Assembly: GCF_021532375.1 (NCBI RefSeq) | Contig: NZ_JAKGAP010000011.1 | Coordinates: forward strand, 62,001-126,000 | Length of the DNA: 64,000 nucleotides | DNA from: Paenibacillus alkaliterrae | GTDB lineage: Bacteria; Bacillota; Bacilli; Paenibacillales; Paenibacillaceae | Direction: 5' to 3' | Part shown: positions 49,818 to 56,135 of the stretch, piece by piece | Layout: each line of letters opens with the position of its first letter | Position numbering within the stretch: the stretch's first letter is position 1 | Made by a program: the position numbers and the translations under genes | The notes under the pieces: generated by a model | Databases searched by the model: none | What the model was told of the DNA's origin: nothing | Seen by the model: only the letters and a program-made list of their open reading frames with translations

Positions 49818-51026
49818 ATGGAGCAGCGAGGGAAAGCTTACATGAATGAACATATCGTCCTTGAGCCGACGGGGAAAGGCCGCTTAAGCGGCAAAACGTT
49901 TGCGGTCAAGGATGTGTTTGATATAGCCGGGCATACCTCATCGGCGGGCAACCCGGATTGGCTGCGGACGCATCGGCCTGCGAACGGCCATGCGGCCGTT
50001 ATTGGCCGGCTGTTGGGCAGCGGAGCAAGGCTGGAGGGGACGACGATTACCGATGAGATGATGTACAGCGTTAACGGGGAAAATGCGCATTACGGAACGC
50101 CGGTAAATCCGAAGGCGCCGGGGCGCATTCCCGGCGGGTCCTCTAGCGGCTCGGCGTCCGTCGTAGCCGCCGGGCTGGCCGATTTCGCGATCGGCACCGA
50201 TACGGGCGGCTCGGTTCGCGTGCCGGCTGCTTATTGCGGCATATACGGCATTCGTCCGACGCACGGGGCGGTGGATTCGGATGGATTGATCCCGCTTGCG
50301 CCCAGCTTCGATACCGTGGGCTGGATGGCGCGCGACGCGCAGACGATGCTGGAGGTAGGGCGCGTTCTGCTTGAGTCCCCTGCGGCGTGTTCAGGAGGAG
50401 CGTTCCAGCGGGTTTTATTCGCCGAAGACTTGTGGGCATTGCCGGACGAGCACTCGATGCAGGCGCTGCAAGGCTATGTTCCTATGCTGCGCTCCTTAGC
50501 AGAGAGCCATGAGCAAACGGTGCTTGCGCCCGAAGGGCTCCAGGCTTGGATGAACGCCTTCCGCCGCATGCAAGCCATCGAAATTTGGCGCGGGCATGGC
50601 GGGTGGGTGACACGCGAGCAGCCTTCCTTCGGTCCGGGCATCGCGGAGCGTTTTGCCTGGGCGGCTACGCTTAAACCGGAGGAGCATGGCGATGCTTTCG
50701 CCAAGCGTGAAGAGGTGCGGACGCTGCTTGAGCAGCTGCTTGGCAAGAATACCGTGCTTGTCGCTCCGACGGTTCCGGCGATTGCTCCCCTGCTTGGCTT
50801 ATCGGGAGAGGAAGCCGAGCGGCGCCGGGCTCATACACTGCAGATGAGCTGCGCGGCCGGACTGGCCGGATTTCCGCAAATGACGGTTCCGGTTCCAGGG
50901 GAGCTGGGCTGTCCGATCGGATTATCCTTTATTGCAGGACCCCACCAGGACCTCCGGCTGCTGGAGTGGGTAGCAGACCTTGCGGATGAACGAATACGGC
51001 GAATAAGCCTGGGAGGGAGCGTATAA
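49818..51026 (+). CDS. amidase signature family enzyme
   Basis: The 402-residue amidase has the Ser-cisSer-Lys triad: AVKDVFDIAG (Lys near 30), RIPGGSSSGSASVVAAGLADFAIGTDTGGSVRVPAAYCGIYG (cis-Ser and nucleophile Ser; described by its key residues G-G-S-S-S-G and D-T-G-G-S). It is shorter than GatA and lies with a gamma-glutamyltransferase and a fumarylacetoacetase-like fragment, so a catabolic role on small amides is likely. ATG 49818 is preceded by AGGAGGGG at 10 nt; ATG 49842 is an alternative. Confidence 0.88.
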   Translation: MEQRGKAYMNEHIVLEPTGKGRLSGKTFAVKDVFDIAGHTSSAGNPDWLRTHRPANGHAAVIGRLLGSGARLEGTTITDEMMYSVNGENAHYGTPVNPKAPGRIPGGSSSGSASVVAAGLADFAIGTDTGGSVRVPAAYCGIYGIRPTHGAVDSDGLIPLAPSFDTVGWMARDAQTMLEVGRVLLESPAACSGGAFQRVLFAEDLWALPDEHSMQALQGYVPMLRSLAESHEQTVLAPEGLQAWMNAFRRMQAIEIWRGHGGWVTREQPSFGPGIAERFAWAATLKPEEHGDAFAKREEVRTLLEQLLGKNTVLVAPTVPAIAPLLGLSGEEAERRRAHTLQMSCAAGLAGFPQMTVPVPGELGCPIGLSFIAGPHQDLRLLEWVADLADERIRRISLGGSV

Positions 51027-51028
51027 CG

Positions 51029-51310
51029 ATGAAACTAGGCCCGCAGTTTGTGACGAAGGATGAATTTCCCGATCCGTTGGCCATTCAAGTAGAAACCGCG
51101 ATAAACGGCGAGGCTGCCCATCGGAACACCGTGTTCAATATGAGATTCCGTCCTTATTTTGCGGTTGCCTTTCATTCGCAGGTGATGACGCTGCTGCCAG
51201 GCGATATTATACTGACAGGCACCCCGGGGGCAGTCGTCATTCGAGACGGCGACATCGTGGAGTGCCGGATCGACGGCTTCGAGCCGCTCCTTAATCCGGT
51301 TCGGGATTAA
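51029..51310 (+). CDS. free-standing C-terminal piece of a fumarylacetoacetate hydrolase-fold enzyme
   Basis: This 93-residue frame corresponds only to the end of FAH-family proteins: KLGPQFVTKDEFPDPLAIQVETAINGEAAHRNT and MTLLPGDIILTGTPGAVVIRDGDIVECRIDGFEPLLNPV. The Glu-Glu-Asp metal ligands and the catalytic histidine of the N-terminal two-thirds are missing. Yet it begins with its own ATG and GGGAGGGAG ribosome site, two bases after the amidase stop. Either it is a deletion remnant that acquired a start, or a small protein still made. Catalysis alone is unlikely. Confidence 0.6.
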   Translation: MKLGPQFVTKDEFPDPLAIQVETAINGEAAHRNTVFNMRFRPYFAVAFHSQVMTLLPGDIILTGTPGAVVIRDGDIVECRIDGFEPLLNPVRD

Positions 51311-51459
51311 GTGCGGAGGGCTCTCATGCTTAACATGCTTTAGCTTGTTAGTTCCGCCATTACTCCGCCGATAACTGTTCTGTAACATCAGCTTGCTGGT
51401 GGAAGCAAAACATGCTATAAATAAGTAAGTTAATATACAGATTTATTGGAGGCGAGATG

Positions 51460-52158
51460 ATGATCAACGTTTTTCCAGCTGCAGAGCGGCATTCGGCGGA
51501 TCTGGGCTGGCTGCGCAGCCAGCCCAGCTTCTCATTTGGCGAATATTATGACCCGAATCGAACAGGCTTCGGCGTGATGCGCGTCTGCAATGACGATTAT
51601 TTGGCACCGGGACGCGGCTTCGGCGCTCATCCGCACAGCGATATGGAAATTGTATCAATCGTATTGAACGGAAAAATCCGGCATGAGGATAATTTAGGCA
51701 ACTCCGTCGTTTCCTCGTTTGGCGAGGTGCAGCGCATGTCGGCTGGAAGCGGCGTGATTCATACCGAATTTAATGCGTCCGAGGACGAGGAGCTTCGCCT
51801 GCTGCAGCTTTGGTTCATGCCGGAGGAGCGCGGCGTGACCCCTTCCTACGAAGCAACCAAATACGATATCGAAAAGCTGCATAACGCGCTTCTGCCGGTC
51901 GTCTCGGATCAAGCGTCCGACCAGGTGGCATGGATCGGCCAAAACATGACGGTCTACTTGAGCAAGCTTGAGCAGGGGAAGCAGCTGTCGTATGTAGCGG
52001 CAGCGGATCGCAGGCTGTTTTTATATATCATTGAAGGCCGGCTGAAGGCGCACGGAGAGACGCTGTCGGCAGGAGATACGGCGCAAATGGTGCAGGTAAG
52101 CGGATTGGAGCTGACGGCGGAGGAGCCGGCGTTTTTCATGCTGATTGATCTGCCGTAG
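51460..52158 (+). CDS. pirin-family bicupin
   Basis: The 232-residue protein has the pirin metal site HPHSDMEIVSIVLNG (His, His) with the later His/Glu in GSGVIHTEFNASEDEELRLLQLWFMP. A second, degenerate cupin follows. Members such as E. coli YhhW oxidise quercetin; others act as redox-sensing partners. A pair of adjacent ATGs follows GGAGGCG, and I use 51460 for its better spacing of 7 nt. The gene is separate from the amidase operon and is followed by a dispersed repeat rather than a terminator. Confidence 0.88.
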   Translation: MINVFPAAERHSADLGWLRSQPSFSFGEYYDPNRTGFGVMRVCNDDYLAPGRGFGAHPHSDMEIVSIVLNGKIRHEDNLGNSVVSSFGEVQRMSAGSGVIHTEFNASEDEELRLLQLWFMPEERGVTPSYEATKYDIEKLHNALLPVVSDQASDQVAWIGQNMTVYLSKLEQGKQLSYVAAADRRLFLYIIEGRLKAHGETLSAGDTAQMVQVSGLELTAEEPAFFMLIDLP

Positions 52159-52240
52159 GAGCGTCCTATGATGGATAAATCCAGTAACTTCGAGCTGGAA
52201 GCGCTGTATGAGCGCCCTATGATGGACAAATCCATCTTTT
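52159..52240 (+). repeat. dispersed 51-bp-period repeat, copy B
   Basis: GAGCGTCCTATGATGGATAA at 52159 and GAGCGCCCTATGATGGACAA at 52210 are 51 bp apart, and CCAGTAACTTCGAG lies between them. The order and period equal the reverse complement of 24414-24490. Each unit contains a TGGAT/ATCCA hairpin. It fills the gap between the pirin and the next gene. Confidence 0.75.
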
Positions 52241-52260
52241 GAAGCAGGAGGGAGACCCTA

Positions 52261-52587
52261 ATGAAGCAAACATTTCTGGTGAAACACGCGGTAGGCGGAC
52301 GGATGTTTATTGACTCGAACAAGCAGGAGTTAAAGTATACGTTTGCTCCGCAAGGAGAGGGCTGGCTTTTTATGGTCGATGTGCCGTGGAGCGAGGCGAT
52401 TGAGGAGCTGCTGGCGCGCAAGAATGAGCTCAACGTGTTTGTTTTCCAAGAGTTCGACGACCGGCCTACGCTCAAAACCTGGTATTACGTGAAGGACGGT
52501 CCCGTTGAATACAGCGCCGATCAGAGCCGGTTGACGATTGTCGCCGATTCCCGCATCGAATATTACCCGCATCTATACTCCACCTAG
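52261..52587 (+). CDS. conserved hypothetical protein, 108 aa
   Basis: The family is not recognised. The protein is compact, with alternating strands (FLVKHAVGGRMFIDS, LKYTFAPQGEGWLFMVDV, LNVFVFQEFDDRPTLKTWYYVK, RLTIVADSRIEYYPHLYS) and one helix (WSEAIEELLARKNEL). It has many aromatic residues and no cysteine. GGAGGGAG lies upstream of ATG 52261 and a strong terminator follows at 52607. A soluble alpha/beta protein is likely; no catalytic signature is seen. Confidence 0.75.
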   Translation: MKQTFLVKHAVGGRMFIDSNKQELKYTFAPQGEGWLFMVDVPWSEAIEELLARKNELNVFVFQEFDDRPTLKTWYYVKDGPVEYSADQSRLTIVADSRIEYYPHLYST

Positions 52588-52606
52588 CTTGAATAAAGCA
52601 CGCACC

Positions 52607-52650
52607 AAGCAGCGCCCGGAAGTTCTATCTTCCGGACGCTGCTTTTTTTT
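52607..52650. terminator. terminator, possibly bidirectional
   Basis: AAGCAGCG-CCGGAA and TTCCGG-CGCTGCTT pair around GTTCTATC, followed by eight T's on the plus strand. The minus-strand small gene at 52670 converges on it. Confidence 0.92.
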
Positions 52651-52669
52651 GTCACTGCCGGCTACCCGG

Positions 52670-52801
52670 CTACTTATTGGTGCTGTGCTGCTTATTGGAC
52701 ATCCGCTCGGCCGGATTGCCGTTGCCGCTGCGTCTTTTGTTCAGCTCGGCATTATGCTGGATGTTCTTGATCTTTTGAACAAACTGGCTTGTGCTTTCCA
52801 A
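52670..52801 (-). CDS. small basic protein, 43 aa, unknown
   Basis: A minus-strand frame opens with TTG at 52801 and ends with TAG at 52670. GGAGGAGGG lies 5 nt before the start, one of the best ribosome sites in the window. The product (MESTSQFVQKIKNIQHNAEL, then NKRRSGNGNPAERMSNKQHS and TNK) is hydrophilic, rich in Asn, Lys, Gln and Ser. In composition it resembles minor small acid-soluble spore proteins, though I cannot match it to a named one. It converges on the terminator at 52607. Confidence 0.6.
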   Translation of the reverse strand: MESTSQFVQKIKNIQHNAELNKRRSGNGNPAERMSNKQHSTNK

Positions 52802-53034
52802 GTTGACCCTCCTCCTTCCGATTGGCTTGCTGCATCCCCTGCTTATTTAGAATATCCAACTATTCAAAAATCAGGCGTTCCAGTGACAAATTTGTGAAAA
52901 ATGGGCATTGTCTAAAGAGCTTGTTAACCCTTAAGATAAATTATGCGCCATAGGTATTACATATTGATCGAGCAGCAGACTCAATTACCTATTTTCGAAA
53001 GGGTAATCTTGAATTGGCGGGCATAGAATGATCT

Positions 53035-53226
53035 TTGGCATTGACCGTCCGCAAAATCGTCAAAACGATCATCGAGCAAAGCTTTTTGAAGTTGCAGCTT
53101 TCCGAAATAAAGTACAAGCTTCAGGCTGCGCAAATGACGGACCTCCAGTCACTAATAAATCCTCATTTTTTGTTTAATGCGATTGAAACGCTTAGCCTAT
53201 GGGGATCACTTTGGTATTCGGATTAG
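53035..53226 (+). pseudogene. YesM-type histidine kinase fragment
   Basis: The frame encodes LSEIKYKLQAAQMTDLQSLINPHFLFNAIETLSLWG. This is the His_kinase phospho-acceptor block (L-x-x-Q-I-N-P-H-F-L-x-N) of YesM-family sensors. No sensor or HAMP is found upstream to 52900, and no HATPase downstream; the frame ends within 20 codons. It is a 60-residue relic of a lost two-component/ABC module, directly before the hypothetical gene at 53250. Confidence 0.6.
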
Positions 53227-53249
53227 AAGCAAGAGGGGAGCGGAAGAAC

Positions 53250-53897
53250 ATGATCAGATTAATCGCGCGGGCACAGTTTAAAGAGGGCTGCGAGGGGCAG
53301 GGTGCTGAAGCGGCGAAGCTGGAGGAGGCCGTCCGGCGGCTTATCGGTCAAGGCGAACTGATGACGGTCGGCTGCTTCAAATGGGAGCGGAATGTGTTTC
53401 TGTACGTTGAATGCGTGCACCGGCTGCTGGAGCCGGAGGAGCTGCTGCCGGGCATGGCGCTTTATCTGGAGGATTGGCCGGGACATGCGGATAAGCGGAA
53501 GTGGATTCCGATGATTGACGTGTTTCATTTTAACGAACCGGCTGGCTTCGGGCATTGGCTGCGGAAGGATCCGGTCGAGCGCCGTGTGGGCAGGGTCGCG
53601 CATTTGAAGCCGGAGATGGCGGCCAGCTATATTTATTATCACTATCAGCTGCAGGAGGAGCAGGCGTTTCACGGCCCCAAATACGAAATCATCGCCATGC
53701 ACGAAAATTTGCTGTTCGGCTATCAGGAGTTTCCTGCCGTCGTCGAGCAGCCGGTAATTGCCGGAAAGCTGCGCACGAAGGGCACGCCGGAGAACTGGAG
53801 CGATTCCCGGATGGATTTGCATTTCCAGCCTTGGCCGGACGGGCATCTCTATTTTAAACCGGTGGAGCAGCTGTTCGCTTACTATTGCGGCGAGTAA
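53250..53897 (+). CDS. conserved hypothetical protein, 215 aa
   Basis: I do not recognise a characterised family. The N-terminus (MIRLIARAQFKEGCEGQGAEAAKLEE) and repeated Trp/His-rich segments (FHFNEPAGFGHWLRKDP, MDLHFQPWPDGHLYFKPVEQLFAYY) suggest a soluble alpha/beta protein. The opening strand-helix-strand (RLIARAQFKEG to GCFKWERNVFLYVECV) is like a dimeric ferredoxin-type half-barrel such as mutarotases, a weak impression only. GAGGGGAG is upstream of ATG 53250. It has 66% G+C-rich third positions like its neighbours, so it looks native. Confidence 0.7.
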   Translation: MIRLIARAQFKEGCEGQGAEAAKLEEAVRRLIGQGELMTVGCFKWERNVFLYVECVHRLLEPEELLPGMALYLEDWPGHADKRKWIPMIDVFHFNEPAGFGHWLRKDPVERRVGRVAHLKPEMAASYIYYHYQLQEEQAFHGPKYEIIAMHENLLFGYQEFPAVVEQPVIAGKLRTKGTPENWSDSRMDLHFQPWPDGHLYFKPVEQLFAYYCGE

Positions 53898-53926
53898 AAA
53901 AGGGCGCTCATTGCATAGGCTGAAAT

Positions 53927-54048
53927 TTGCCTTTACTAGGTGAAACATGGTACAATAAAGTCAATTGCAAGTTTGAAACTCATCGTCACATTTCACAGCT
54001 GTTCATAAATGATAACTGCCCCTAACTCATAAGTTCGAGGCAGTTTTT
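53927..54048 (+). promoter_or_regulatory. promoter and leader hairpin of the ydjO-like gene
   Basis: TTGCCT (53927-53932) and TACAAT (53951-53956), 18 bp apart, would start a leader of about 110 nt. The leader contains a terminator-like hairpin: AACTGCC (54014-54020) and GGCAGTT (54039-54045) with inner CTAACT/AGTT pairing and a T-run. It can be read as an attenuator for the cold-induced gene downstream, or as a plain terminator of the upstream gene. Confidence 0.45.
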
Positions 54049-54073
54049 CCTTTTTAAGCGAAGGAGGCTGACC

Positions 54074-54304
54074 ATGTACAATCGTAAAAAACCGCTAGAA
54101 GAAATTCCGGAAGAGAACACGAAAGTTTGGACATGTGAGACGGAGGGCTGCAACAGCTGGATGCGGGATAACTTTGCGTTTGACCACGTTCCAACCTGTT
54201 TGATGTGCAATTCCCCTATGGTCAGCGGCGAGAAGATGCTGCCTATGCTGTCCAACTCCAATGGCGACATGAAAGCTCTGAAGAAGGGCACGCCGATCCT
54301 GTAG
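54074..54304 (+). CDS. ydjO: YdjO-like small zinc-ribbon protein (cold-inducible family)
   Basis: The 76-residue protein matches B. subtilis YdjO in outline: an N-terminal YNRKKPLEEIPEENTKVWTC, then CxxxxC (TCETEGCNSWMRDNFA) and CxxC (PTCLMCNSPMVSGEKMLPML), forming one zinc ribbon. YdjO is described as cold-inducible; its molecular task is not known. AAGGAGG precedes ATG 54074. The transcript leader carries a terminator-like hairpin, and a strong terminator follows at 54323, so it is monocistronic. Confidence 0.88.
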   Translation: MYNRKKPLEEIPEENTKVWTCETEGCNSWMRDNFAFDHVPTCLMCNSPMVSGEKMLPMLSNSNGDMKALKKGTPIL

Positions 54305-54322
54305 GCGTTCCTTTACGCAAGG

Positions 54323-54377
54323 AAAAGCCGAGATTCGTACGAATGGCCATGCCGTTCGCACAGATCTCGGCTTTTTT
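54323..54377 (+). terminator. rho-independent terminator
   Basis: AAAAGCCGAGAT and ATCTCGGCTTTTTT form a 12-bp stem with a 29-nt loop that itself contains TACGAATGGC/GCCGTTCG-type pairing. Confidence 0.92.
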
Positions 54378-54522
54378 ATGCGCCGCTCGGTCAGCGCCAT
54401 CTTCGCAGCAAGGAGTGGATGGCATAAATCGGAGAGCCTGTAAATAAAATGGATAGTGCTGGAAGCGTCTGCATTTCAATCTGATGTGTTTATAAGCTCA
54501 GGCGAGGCAGGAGGGGCATAAG

Positions 54523-55551
54523 GTGACCAAATGGATGAATTACGGACTATCGGCTATTTATTTGCTGCTTGTATTCGCCTTTATCGGATTAGAGGTTGTG
54601 CCCGCTGAGCAATGGGAGAAGATATGGACGAAGGAGCGGGTTGAGCTCATCGAAACGGCGATCATATGGAGCACCGCCTTGCTTGGCGCCTTGCTGGCGG
54701 TATTCATTATTATCGGTCAGCAAACGAATCGCAGCCGTGCAAGCGCAGATTGGACGGAGGCGCTGGAGGATAAGAGCGCGGGCCGGAACGGGATCAAGCT
54801 CGCGAACGGCCATGCGCAGCATATCGGGGCCCGCGAGGAGCAGCAGGATGCTTTCTGCTTCTCGGCGGTAGACGATTCCGAGGCTATTGATCGTTACGGC
54901 GTGCTGGCCGTCCTGGCCGACGGCATGGGCGGCTTCGCGATGGGGCGTGAAGCAAGCCGCCTTGCCGTCCAGACGCAGCTTCTCGAATATACGGCGAAAT
55001 CGGCGGAGGAGCCTGTTCCGGCAGCACTGGAGCGGGCGCTGCATCAAGCGAACAAAGAGGTATATGAACTGGCGAAGCGCCATGAGCTGGAATGGAGCGT
55101 GGGAACGACTCTTATAGCGGCCGTCATTCGACAGGATCAGCTTTATTGGATATCCGCGGGGGACAGCCGCATTTATTTGTACAGGGGAGGCGTTCTCATT
55201 CCGCTGACAAGAGACCATGTTTATGCGAACCGGCTATATGAGCGCGTCAAGGCCGGAGAGCTGACTATGGAGGAAGCGGAGTCCCATCCGGAACGCCACC
55301 TGCTGACCAGCTACCTTGGCATACCGCAGCTGGTCGAGATCGATGCGAATCAAACCCCTTTCCGCTTGCATCCGGGAGATTGGATACTGCTGTGCAGCGA
55401 TGGGCTGTACGACGAATTGTCGGAGCCTTTGCTGGAGGAAGCCGTTCACTTATCGCCGCAACATGCCGCGGAGTATATTATGCGGCATGTTCTCGCGCTG
55501 CAGAAGCGTTATCAGGATAACGCGACCATTATGATATTTGCTTGCACCTAG
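54523..55551 (+). CDS. membrane-anchored PP2C-type Ser/Thr phosphatase
   Basis: The 342-residue protein has two N-terminal helices (YGLSAIYLLLVFAFIGLEVV and AIIWSTALLGALLAVFIII) and a cytosolic PP2C domain (about 90-340). The domain shows the metal and catalytic motifs REEQQDAF, VLADGMGGFAMGREAS, WSVGTTLIAAVI, SAGDSRIYLYR, WILLCSDGLYDEL and QDNATIMI. Bacillus relatives PrpC or SpoIIE act on Hanks kinases or on anti-sigma antagonists; no partner kinase is next to it. GTG 54523 follows AGGAGGGG. The trans-membrane anchor is unusual for the PrpC type. Confidence 0.9.
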   Translation: MTKWMNYGLSAIYLLLVFAFIGLEVVPAEQWEKIWTKERVELIETAIIWSTALLGALLAVFIIIGQQTNRSRASADWTEALEDKSAGRNGIKLANGHAQHIGAREEQQDAFCFSAVDDSEAIDRYGVLAVLADGMGGFAMGREASRLAVQTQLLEYTAKSAEEPVPAALERALHQANKEVYELAKRHELEWSVGTTLIAAVIRQDQLYWISAGDSRIYLYRGGVLIPLTRDHVYANRLYERVKAGELTMEEAESHPERHLLTSYLGIPQLVEIDANQTPFRLHPGDWILLCSDGLYDELSEPLLEEAVHLSPQHAAEYIMRHVLALQKRYQDNATIMIFACT

Positions 55552-55642
55552 CGATAGATTGGCAGAGAAAACCGCATATTTTGGTTAGAACAGCCATGGA
55601 AATGGGTATTATAGGTTAGATACTATCAAGGAGGCAATGACC

Positions 55643-56026
55643 ATGGCTAACGAATATGACGGCGATAAGCGGCAGTCCCACAGCTTAGCGACGGAAAAGG
55701 ATATCGATCCGGCATTCGGTTTATTTACCGAGGAAGAACGGGAGGGTGCGGTTCAGGATGCAGCGGATTTGCTAATAGAGCAGTATCCCTATGAGGATGC
55801 GAGCGTGCATGAGTCGCATGTTCCGCAGGGCATTCAGGCAGAAGCGGAGCTGGATGAGGTGGATACGGCCGAGGAAATTTCGGAGGAGCTGGCCTCCGTT
55901 CCTGATGCGGATGCGATCGCGAGCGGCAGTCCGGTTGATCCCGCCTCGGCGGGCGATGAGTTTCACGGCACGGATTTATTGAATGGAGTCGGCAATCATC
56001 CGGAGGATGAGACAGAGGAGCAATGA
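55643..56026 (+). CDS. small acidic hypothetical protein, 127 aa
   Basis: The product is strongly acidic (many Asp and Glu, two Lys near the N-terminus only), without signal peptide, cysteine or membrane segment. FGLFTEEEREGAVQDAADLLIEQYPYED may form one amphipathic helix. The rest (TAEEISEELASVPDADAIASG, GDEFHGTDLLNGVGNHP) looks disordered. AAGGAGG lies 9 nt before ATG 55643; ATG 55637 is too close to it. It follows the phosphatase gene by 90 bp and ends at a terminator. The function is unknown. Confidence 0.7.
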   Translation: MANEYDGDKRQSHSLATEKDIDPAFGLFTEEEREGAVQDAADLLIEQYPYEDASVHESHVPQGIQAEAELDEVDTAEEISEELASVPDADAIASGSPVDPASAGDEFHGTDLLNGVGNHPEDETEEQ

Positions 56027-56047
56027 CGGCTTGAAATAGAAGTTGAG

Positions 56048-56073
56048 AAGGACGCTGCGGCGTCCTTTTCTTC
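56048..56073 (+). terminator. short rho-independent terminator
   Basis: AAGGACGC-TGCG-GCGTCCTT followed by TTCTTC. Confidence 0.8.
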
Positions 56074-56135
56074 TGTCCGGCTTATGGTACAATAGAAGAA
56101 CAAATGTTCTTCGTGGGAGCGATAAATGATTCGTG

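Noticed and set aside
54205..54479. Frames overlapping the ydjO terminator
   Set aside because: They cross a strong terminator, lack ribosome sites and encode Cys/Arg-rich nonsense.
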